DNA of 64,000 nucleotides from Macrosoma leucophasiata (taxonomy: Eukaryota > Arthropoda > Insecta > Lepidoptera > Hedylidae): the NCBI GenBank assembly GCA_036365455.1, contig JAWQUS010000017.1, positions 8,494,001-8,558,000 of the forward strand. The letters are read 5' to 3'. Shown here piece after piece: positions 56,562 through 64,000 of the stretch. Every line of letters starts with the position of its first letter. Positions within the stretch are counted from its first letter, which is position 1. Under the pieces are notes generated by a model, which saw only the letters and a program-made list of their open reading frames with translations, was not told where the DNA came from and did no database searches. The position numbers and the translations under genes were made by a program.

Positions 56562-57310
56562 CTACACACATGATCATCAAGGAATTATCACAATTAACAA
56601 ACAGTTTATTAGTATTAGTTAGTTAAGAGTAAAATGTAATATTTTCGTTACTAAAACGCTGGATTTTGAACATTTAACTTATGAGAATTGGTCCCCAGAT
56701 TATATCCGCTTACAAAATATTAATTGAATTTACGTATATTTGCTAATGAAAGTATATTTACATGATGTTATAGGATGAATTACTTATGAATGCACAAACT
56801 TCTCCTTGCTTTCTTATAACTATTACACCTTCGTTTATAAAACCGATTGTATTATCGTTGTTACTATAACAATAACAGCTTCAATATACAATGACAGAAA
56901 ATGATTCTCATAAATAAATAGCTAATGTTTTAATCGTCACCGTCATGGAATCATTAATTAAATTTTTTATAACTTAATAATTAAGTGCGGAAATATCACT
57001 CTAACCCACGTCGGACCCATTATTTGGATAGCCTATTTAGCCGTGTATCACCATCATAATAAGCGCATAAAATACATATGCACTGTATGCAATTAAAAGC
57101 GTTATAAGCAATAATCACGAAGATAACTTTTCAATGTTGCAAATAACAGAAATATCGTTTGAGAAACCGATCGCGACTCTCAAAATAGTGAACTGAAACT
57201 AAAAGGAGTCAATCATAAATCATTGCGTATTTGTGATTGCCTTGACACGTAATTCTAAAAATAAAGGCATTCTACACCAACGAGGAGCACTTACATCTAT
57301 GTATATAATA

Positions 57311-58608
57311 GGTTGAGGAAAAAGTCTTTTCGCATTATAGTATGTATGAACTTGTAATAAAATCTCTTTGGCTGTAGTATTTGTAACTGGCTGGTTTTGG
57401 TATCATTGAAATGTAAAATTTTAAAGAACATAATTCCAAATTCAAATTAGGCAAATGTGTGATTTTTATTTGTTTTTCGTACTGTCAAGATGAGTGAATC
57501 TAATGAAGAAATTCGATACATTTTAAAATTTTACAACAATAAAGGTAAAAATGCATCGCGAGCCGCGAAAAAAAATTACGTCGTTTATGGACCTACTGCA
57601 GTGTCTGTGAGAGTAGCACAAATTTGGTTTAAGCGTTTTCAATCCGGAAATTTTGATGTCAAAGATGCACCTCGCTCTGGTCGCCCTATTACGGATAAAA
57701 TGGATGCCATTTTTAAAAAGTGGAACAAGATCGACATATCAGTAGTTACGACGTAGCTGAAGAACTGAGAATTGATCACAAAACAGTTTTGGCGCATTTG
57801 AAAAAAGCTGGGTACAAAAAAAAGCTTGATATTTGGGTACCTCACGAGCTCACTGAGAGAAACCTAATGAACCGTGTACTCATTTGTGATTCTTTATTAC
57901 GACGTAATGAAACCGAATCATTTTTGAAGAAGCTGATAACTGGTGATGAAAAGTGGATCACGTACGACAAGAACGTGCGAAAAAGGTCGTGGTCAAAGGC
58001 CGGTCAGGCTTCACAGACTGTGGCGAAACCCGGGTTAACTCGCAATAAGGTGATGTTGTGTGTGTGGTGGGATTGGAAGGGTATTATTCATTATGAGCTA
58101 TTACCACCAAGCAGGACTATCGATTCTGAACTCTACTGCGAACAACTGATGAGATTAAAGCAAGAAGTTGAGAGAAAGCGGCCGGAATTGATCAACAGAA
58201 GGGGTGTGGTGTTTCATCATGATAACGTTAGACCTCACACATCTATAGCCACTCGGCAAAAATTAAGAGAGTTTGGCTGGGAGGTGTTAATGCATCCGCC
58301 GTATAGTCCACCTTGCACCTTCAGATTTCCACCTGTTTCGGTCTCTTCAGAATTCTTTATGCAATGTTAGGTTAACATCACGAGAGGACTGCCAAATCCA
58401 TCACGAGAGGACTGCCAAATCCACTTGTCGCGGTATTTTGATGAGAAGTCCAAAATTTTTATAGCAATGGGATCATGTCCCTACCTACAAGATGGCAAAA
58501 GGTTATCGAACAAAATGGTACATACATACTTTAGTTAAATTTAAATAAACTATATTAAAAAATGTTTTGAATTATCTTAAAAAATGCGAAGAAACTTTTT
58601 CCCCAACC
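57311..58608 (+). mobile_element. mariner transposon with inverted repeats and TA duplications
   Basis: The left end GGTTGAGGAAAAAGTCTTTT and the right end (inverted) GGTTGGGGAAAAAGTTTCTT are matching terminal inverted repeats. Both sides are flanked by TA (57309-57310 and 58609-58610), the mariner target duplication. Length is 1,298 bp, the size of full-length mariners, with a decayed transposase inside. A 23-bp direct duplication (ATCACGAGAGGACTGCCAAA...) sits at about 58377-58422. Confidence 0.93.
57490..58462 (+). pseudogene. mariner transposase, frameshifted (DD34D type)
   Basis: Starts at ATG 57490 with MSESNEEIRYILKFYNNKGK and the paired HTH DNA-binding region (WFKRFQSGNFDVKDAPRSGR). 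A single-base loss in the run near 57715-57720 shifts to the frame EQDRHISSYDVAEEL, which carries WVPHELTERN, GDEKWITYD (first catalytic Asp) and HHDNVRPH (second Asp). A 2-nt loss after PPYSP (about 58310) shifts again; LAPSDFHLFRSL, holding the third Asp 34 residues on, is in the other frame. At least two frameshifts make it non-functional. The subfamily looks mellifera/cecropia-like, not certain. Confidence 0.92.
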
Positions 58609-59664
58609 TATTTCTTCTGAATAATTAAAATGAATATTTGTGAAATAATACGATGACTCATTAAATATTTTCATGAAATATTAATGATTTATATTTTTAA
58701 ATTGCAAAATAAAATGTAATAATTTTATTATTTTTTATCTGTGCTCCATGTTGAACGAAACATCAATCACAGGACGTGACGTCATATGTTTGTACAACAA
58801 ATATTTAACACAAGTGATACTTTGATTTATTGGCTCCTTTTTTGGATATTTTCTACGTTATTTACACGAAAAATAAGTTATACGAAGTTCAACAAAATTA
58901 ATTTACACATGGTTAGTTGTATGGAATTAAAAGATTCACTTTGATTGCAAACAGTTGACGTCACATTGTTCAGAGTCATTCGGCACCATTTACGAGGCAT
59001 TTTTGAAATTATAAAATGTATGTGTAATTTCTGGTACATTAACATGTTTAAATAATAAAATTAATATTTTTTATGGTTTAATAAACGTATAAAGAATATT
59101 TTTAGACACATTCTCAAAAGTTGTCCGATTCCCTATTGGATTGAAACATATTTCTTGTACCATAATATGCAAATTCATGAAAATAAAGGCTATAACATCG
59201 CGCTATAAATTAGGAGTACAGAAGTAGTCTCCCTGAAAGTGAGCGTGTCTTCGCTTGTGCAGTGTGTTACGGCGATCACACAGGAAACAATTTTAATTCA
59301 AAACGCAGGTGAAACTGCGGGCACTGCGGTTAGACAGCTAGTGAACAAGTTATCGTGTGACACAAACCATTGCCTTGTCCAGCCATACATAACTATGTGG
59401 GCAGCATGGGCAGCATCGGACGTTCCTTCCCTAGTTCATACATATCCAATCCTGGTCCTCTTCTGCGGGTCGAGAATGATTTTTCCACGTAAAATAAGAT
59501 ATAATTGAACTACAGCGCAGTGTCTCGAAGCAGTACAGGACCTCGAAGGCACATCGGACACTACGTCTCTGGGAATAAGATACTCTCGACTGGCGCCGAC
59601 GCAGTCATATCTCCGCTGTCGGGCCGCGACCAATCCTGCGAACGATATACACCAACATTAATCA
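58609..59664. other. Unassigned; GC-richer second half
   Basis: 58609-59200 is AT-rich. 59220-59640 is GC-richer with a plus frame at 59239 (no ATG at its start; ...AGETAGTAVRQLVNKLSCDT) and overlapping frames on both strands. I cannot tell a gene relic from a transposon interior. Confidence 0.3.
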
Positions 59665-60137
59665 CAGTACTCATCAAGAAATATAGCAATATTGCACACA
59701 GCCAACGTAAGCATCCATAGTCATATATTGGTCAAAACTTTATTAAAATGGTCGACAAATGTCAGATAGGTTTTACTGACTTTTACTGGTGGTAGAGCTC
59801 CAGTGACGGAGCTCGCGGGCGTAGGCACCAATAGGCGTAAATGGTAGTGTTCAGCACTATCGCGTTCCGGTCAGGTGGTAATGTACGGCCCTGTTATTTC
59901 CGCCACAGAGGCATAACACCATAGGCCTCAGGAGTGGTAACGCATCTGCATTTTGACCTCAGTCTTTGTGAAAGTGTCTATAGGCTGCAGACTTAACATC
60001 AATGTGAACTGCATGCTTGTCTGCCACTTCCATAACATAAAAAAGGTAAGGTACGGTAGAGATAACGCTATACAAATCCGAAATAAGTCGAAGTCTCCTC
60101 CCTAAGGTCGATTTGCAATATTTCTTGTTAGATATTG
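59665..60137. mobile_element. Hairpin MITE, copy 5, interrupted by a SINE
   Basis: The left half (CAGTACTCATCAAGAAATAT ... GGTCGACAAATGTCAGATAGG) and right half (GGTACGGTAGAGATAACGCT ... TTGCAATATTTCTTGTTAG) together make one MITE. They are separated by a plus-strand SINE-like repeat at 59787-60044, the reciprocal of copy 1. Confidence 0.8.
59787..60044 (+). mobile_element. LINE-tailed SINE-like repeat inserted in hairpin MITE copy 5
   Basis: Complete copy from TGGTGGTAGAGCTCCAGTGA to CACTTCCATAACATAAAAAA, between the two halves of a MITE. Confidence 0.85.
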
Positions 60138-60762
60138 TACGATAATGGTAAGTTTGTTAACATACTTATTATTCATTTATTTTTTACGGAAACTTGGCAA
60201 TATCACTTTTTACAAGATGCTTCATTATTGCGCAATAAATCGGCAGGCCAACTTTCTTTATCTGCAGAGACGTCATACTTTGATTACGTAATAAAACTGA
60301 CAATTTCTGTGATTTTTTTTTATTCGCAAGAATGAAGCTTCTTGTAAGCTCTATGAGTCGACCATGCAACCACTTAGAGCAGGCAGGCCGAAATCATTCA
60401 CATTAGAAAACTACTTTTCAACCCACTAAAGTATGTAACCCAATGCATGATCGTTTTGAGAAATCCTGTCACCTCTCTATTATAAAAGTATGTCTATCAA
60501 TAAATTCAAGAAAATTCGGAAAATTCTTCAAACTGGCCAATTTGACTCGCTATAATCGTTAACGCTGTAAAAAACGAAGTAAATATCAATAATATGTCAC
60601 ATGACTCATTAATGATGACAAGAAATTGCCATACATTTGCTTTGTTTTCTATACCGTTGGCGATTTTTAGTAGTCAACTTGGTTAAGAGGACTGATATTA
60701 ATATTTAGTAAATTAAATTAATTCTTAACCTCTGAACTCCTACTCAAGTGCAGAAACATCTA

Positions 60763-60944
60763 CAGTATCAAACAAGATTTTTTATATCGACGATAGGAAG
60801 GAGACTTCGGCTTTCGCGCCTTACCTCTGTGACATTTGTTGACTATTTTGACTATGTTTTGACCAATGCCAACGCTCTACGAAGTCGAAACTAGATGATT
60901 GTCCCTTTCGTAGGCTCGATGTGCATTATTTCTTGTTGTTACTT
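60763..60944. mobile_element. Hairpin MITE, copy 6 (diverged)
   Basis: TA then CAGTATCAAACAAGATTTTT ... CCAACGCTCTACGAAGTCGA ... TAGGCTCGATGTGCATTATT. Colinear with copy 3, with an internal deletion; the right end is eroded. Confidence 0.7.
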
Positions 60945-61063
60945 CTACCACAGATAAGTATGAGTGTAAATTTTAACTGGAAAAGGTATTACTTTTATAC
61001 CAATATTTTGGAGCAATAAATATAACCAGAGATATAACTAAAGAGAAACATATGTCTACATAC

Positions 61064-61162
61064 TTGTTCCTCGGTGCTCGCAAAGAATAAGTAGAAAAGA
61101 TTGGCGCCGAGGTCGATGGCAGCCGCTAAGTAGAACACCTCGCGCCATTGTCCCAATGTTTG
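61064..61162 (-). CDS. SLC17/sialin-type transporter, penultimate exon
   Basis: 99-nt phase 0-0 exon between ttacag and ACAA|gtatgt. It encodes QTLGQWREVFYLAAAIDLGA then NLFYLFFASTEEQ. W(R)-x-VF-x-(I/L)AA...(L/F)F(Y/F)-x-(I/L)F-x(S/T)-x-E-x-Q is the last transmembrane helix and the acidic end of SLC17 proteins. A final exon with the cytoplasmic tail should follow at lower coordinates; I could not identify it. The intron to the previous exon (61163-62686) contains a 956-bp Helitron. Confidence 0.9.
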
Positions 61163-61184
61163 CTGTAAATAAATATATAAATAA

Positions 61185-62140
61185 CTAGCTTTTGCCCGCG
61201 ACTTCGTTCGCGTGGACTTCAGGTTCGTCCCGTCTAGTCTAGTAATAAGTAAGAAATACGATAACTAAGCACTGCAGAGCCCTAATTTGTACGTGTAACT
61301 CCTAACCAAAAAGAAACCTGGCAATAACTAACCTTAGGCCTATATTACTTAAAGTAGGCGACCATACGTTTTTATCAAATCGCTAGTGCCTTGAAAATTC
61401 GCAAAACGGACACAACCGTCAACGACGTCTACCCTCACGCGTCTGCCCGCGTTCGGGTCGCGCACTCAGCCATGAGCCACTTCTTCCCCACCGCACCTAC
61501 CCCGCTCCCCCCACGCCCCGTTCGCCTGGCGCCGCTGCCGGTATTTATCACCGAAACGGTATTTATCGCCGAAATTGCTATGGCTCTGCATTTTAAATCT
61601 GTGATATCTTAAATCTTAAATCGAAAATATTTATTTAATTTACATGCTGTAAAAAGCCATATTGATCTTTATTAAATGCACAATGTATTTAAGATACTTA
61701 ATTGGATAAGGATTAATACTGTATTGCTTAAAATCGCTTCGTAAATAAGCCATTATTTCTCGTACAAAGTAAAGGATAAAAATGGTTATTGTGGGTTATT
61801 CCTAAGAGATAAACATATACCATCACGGACTTTTTTGTAGACCTTTTTAAGTTGTACAATACTGTAGTAAATTGTTTTGATCTATCTTGTAGGATTCAGT
61901 CAGCGTTTGCAATGTAAGCGCAAAAAATGTGTTTTTTCTACGACCTCACATTAAAAACCTCAAAAATTGTAGCCTATGTGTTATTCTGATGTATAAGCTA
62001 TAGCCTATGTGTTATTCTGATGTATAAGCTATATTGTGGTAAAGTTTCATTCAAATCCATTCAGTAGTTTTTACGTGAAAGAGTAACAAACATCCATACA
62101 TCCATACTTACAAACTTTCGCCTTTATAATAGTAGTAGGA
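61185..62140 (-). mobile_element. Helitron (956 bp) in the transporter intron
   Basis: On the minus strand it starts TCCTACTACTATTATAAAGG and ends GTCGCGGGCAAAAGCTAG, inserted precisely between A and T (A at 62141, T at 61184 on that strand), as Helitrons do. The 5' part has GTAAAAACTACTGAATGGAT; a 29-bp direct duplication (TAGCCTATGTGTTATTCTGA...) lies near 61970-62028; 61400-61560 is unusually GC-rich. No Rep/helicase coding is seen. Confidence 0.75.
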
Positions 62141-62686
62141 TAATTAAACGGCATGGTTTCTGTAACATGAACCTGATAAAATTTAAAATGATTAAGAACG
62201 CTACCCCGCTAGCGCCCGCGCAGTCGCGCGCCCCCTCCTTTCTGTATGTTTTACAATGGGGCGCCACCGTCGAGTTGAGCGTCATGTCTGCGTCCCGTCT
62301 TCTCTGTATGTTTTACGTCACGACGGCTGTATACATTTTGTATGAAACCAGATCAAACGGGCGCTGCCACCAGTCCGTGTCTTACGTCTGTTCTGTGTAA
62401 CCAGCGCCTTAGGATAAGAACTATTTAAATCAGGCCGACCTTGGCATGAAAACAGGGTTGTGTAATTTGTGTATGTGCATCTTTAGAGGTGAATATGCCA
62501 TCAGACGGTACGCAACCGCCCATCCCACGTTAATGGATTGGCTACCGTCATATTCAAATGGTTTGGCCGACAATTCTTCTGTATTAATAGCGATGGGATC
62601 GTCACGTCCAGACACCTTTATTTCTTTACTATTTCTATTGTAATCTTAATTAATAAGGTTAAAAAAATTCAAACAACGAATGTAAC

Positions 62687-62817
62687 CTGTTCACTGGTGA
62701 TGATGTGTCCGATGACATAGGGCGCCATGAAGCCGCAGATGTTACTCGCGGCGTTCGTGATCCCGTACATGGTGCCCGCGAACTGTGGCGACAGGTCGAT
62801 GTGGTTCATTTGATTGC
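62687..62817 (-). CDS. SLC17/sialin-type transporter, exon with NH-DLSP-FAGT signature
   Basis: Bounded by aacttacag and ACAG|gttaca. It starts with two bases finishing the Gly codon of the previous exon. It then reads NQMNHIDLSPQFAGTMYGIT and NAASNICGFMAPYVIGHIITSEQ. The N-x-x-D-(L/I)-SP-x-F-AG-x-x-x-GI(T/S)N...G(F/I)-x-(A/T)P signature is highly characteristic of SLC17 transporters, which makes the family call firm. It ends in phase 0. The forward open frame here is a shadow. Confidence 0.92.
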
Positions 62818-62837
62818 CTGTAAGTTTTTTTTCATGT

Positions 62838-63106
62838 TATGGAAGTGGCAAACAAGCCTGCAGTTTACATTGATGTTATGTGATGACTGCAGCTTATTGA
62901 CACTAACACAAAGACCAAGGTCAACATGCGATGCGTTACCACTTCTGAGGCCTAAGGTGTTATGCCTCTGTATCGGAAATTACAGGGCCGTACATTACTG
63001 ACCGGAACACGATAGTGCTGAAGCCTACCATTTAGCGGCAATTATATTAGGTAATGCGGTGGTGCCGACGTCCGCAAGCTCCGTCACTGGAGCTATATCC
63101 CCAGTG
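62838..63106 (-). mobile_element. LINE-tailed SINE-like repeat in the transporter intron
   Basis: TTATGGAAGTGGCAAACAAG ... GAGGCCTAAGGTGTTATGCC ... GGTAATGCGGTGGTGCCGAC. It begins 20 bp from the acceptor of the SLC17-type exon at 62817; the exon's splice site is intact. A 98-codon plus-strand frame across the boundary is an artefact. Confidence 0.8.
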
Positions 63107-63117
63107 AAAACTACCAG

Positions 63118-63212
63118 AGTACTATGAGACCACATGGGCATGACATGGGTTCCTTGTATGGTGGTAATAAATGCTATATTTGATTGATATAGGATAAGTC
63201 GAGAGTTCCCTT
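63118..63212. mobile_element. TCAGGGAACT element, right half
   Basis: GTGGTAATAAATGCTATATTTGATTGATATAGG and AAGTCGAGAGTTCCCTTAAA match the right half of the 54205-54335 copy. It lies in an intron of the SLC17-type gene. Confidence 0.5.
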
Positions 63213-63417
63213 AAAATTAAATTTTCTAGTTGAGTTTATTATTCGCTTTTTAGTGTTTTTTGTCTGTTCAGTTTTGATTGTTTTTTAAAGGAGTTTTTTT
63301 TTTAATTTTAAAATATTTTTTATTGCACATAAATAAAGTACATAGGCATTATCCCCCAGTCAACCATTGGTTAGTAATGAAAGGCAACGAAAAGATTAAG
63401 TTAAATATGTACAGTAC

Positions 63418-63531
63418 CAGCATAGACGGCGCCTCCGAAAGCGGAGGTGATGGAGAGTAGCAGCATGACAGCGAGGCGGTCGCAGCCCGCCCACGCGATG
63501 CCCAACAACCCGAACGCCGGCACAAACGCCG
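63418..63531 (-). CDS. SLC17/sialin-type anion transporter, internal exon (partial gene)
   Basis: Bounded by ttgtgtag and GCTG|gtactg. It encodes AFVPAFGLLGIAWAGCDRLA then VMLLLSITSAFGGAVYAG, two hydrophobic helices of the C-terminal half of a major-facilitator transporter. It ends with one base of a Gly codon completed by the next exon (G|GC). The family (SLC17: sialin, vesicular glutamate and Na/phosphate transporters) moves organic anions or phosphate across plasma or lysosomal/vesicle membranes. The 5' exons lie beyond the right edge of the window. The GC-rich codon use contrasts with the flanking introns. Confidence 0.88.
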
Positions 63532-63560
63532 CTACACAACGATAAAAAAGTAAGTAAGTA

Positions 63561-63812
63561 CAATACTCAGCAAAAAGTATTGCACGTCGAGTTTAGGGAA
63601 GAGACAATCGCCTAGTTTCGACTTCGTAGAGCGCTATCTCTGTTGCACACTGCCTACGTAAGTACTAATAGTGCGATATTGGTCAAAATTTGGTGAAAAT
63701 GGCCGACAAACGTCACATAGGTAGTGTGCGAAAGAGATAACTCTCTATAGTAGTCGCAATAGGCAAAATCTCTTTCCTAATGTCGACACGAAATATTTAT
63801 TGGTGGGGACTG
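63561..63812. mobile_element. Hairpin MITE, copy 7 (transporter intron)
   Basis: 252 bp, TA on both sides (63559-63560, 63813-63814), with CAATACTCAGCAAAAAGTAT and an inverted right end CAGTCCCCACCAATAAATAT. Internal blocks TTCGACTTCGTAGAGCGCTA and GGCCGACAAACGTCACATAG match copy 1. It lies in the SLC17-type gene intron upstream of exon 63418-63531. Confidence 0.85.
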
Positions 63813-64000
63813 TAACTCTTTATTGTACACCAAAAATATATTGTGACTAGTGAATCATGGGACATATAAATACAGGATCACACATTATGTATTAAAAAAA
63901 GGGTTAAGCAACTTTATAAATAACATAAATATAGCCATAATCCTTTATTTATGAAAATCGCATGTAAAAACACAAAGTTAACATAACATTTAAAAGAAAA

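Noticed and set aside
62705..63001. 98-codon plus-strand ORF
   Set aside because: Antisense to the SLC17-type exon, running into a SINE.
1..64000. CRISPR arrays, bacterial operons, integrated viral genomes or rRNA genes
   Set aside because: Direct repeats here are transposon copies or tandem duplications with no regular spacers. No virus-like structural or integrase genes and no rRNA-like stretch were recognised.

Overview
The window is AT-rich (GC not calculated), transposon-dense, intron-bearing animal nuclear DNA. It is most likely from a moth or butterfly (Lepidoptera). The reasons are a hairy-type bHLH repressor with arthropod-like exon structure, many tRNA-headed SINEs and LINE-tailed repeats of types I associate with Lepidoptera, short Helitrons ending in CTAG, a mariner element, and a CR1/Jockey-like LINE. 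The species cannot be fixed from the sequence alone.

Three host-type genes can be assembled exon by exon. (1) A complete hairy/HES gene on the minus strand: coding exons at 33422-33321, 18334-18239, 17819-17525 and 16899-16616, giving about 258 codons. It has the proline-containing basic region, HLH, Orange domain and a terminal WRPW Groucho motif. All splice sites are GT-AG and all phases match. Its 15 kb first intron is full of transposons and carries GC-rich islands with CACGCG (HES class C) sites. (2) A two-exon MADF (Myb/SANT-like) gene on the plus strand (47653-47967 and 49640-50074). Its intron contains a mitochondrial nad1 fragment. (3) The 3' part of an SLC17/sialin-type anion transporter on the minus strand (exons 63531-63418, 62817-62687, 61162-61064). 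Its 5' exons lie beyond the right edge and its last exon was not found.

Layout: 1-470 is the end of a 181-bp GC-rich tandem array. 0.6-16 kb is gene-poor with SINEs, Helitrons, a hAT-type MITE with an 8-bp target duplication, and nested TIR elements. 16.6-33.5 kb is the hairy locus. 34-47 kb is intergenic and holds a LINE with an uninterrupted 1,010-codon endonuclease/reverse-transcriptase frame (39.7-43.3 kb). 47.6-50.1 kb is the MADF gene. 50-60 kb is repeat-rich and contains a mariner with TA duplications and frameshifts. 60-64 kb is the transporter.

The mobile fraction shows readable history. A TA-flanked hairpin MITE occurs seven times. In one case it has jumped into a SINE; in another a SINE has jumped into it. 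A 723-bp TIR element sits in a MITE whose empty counterpart is also in the window. The abundant SINE-like repeat shares its 3' end with the intact LINE, which suggests that LINE family mobilises it. I found no operon, CRISPR array or evidence of a wholly new enzymatic system. The most unusual items are the nad1 fragment, the HES-site clusters in the hairy intron, and the nested-transposon records.
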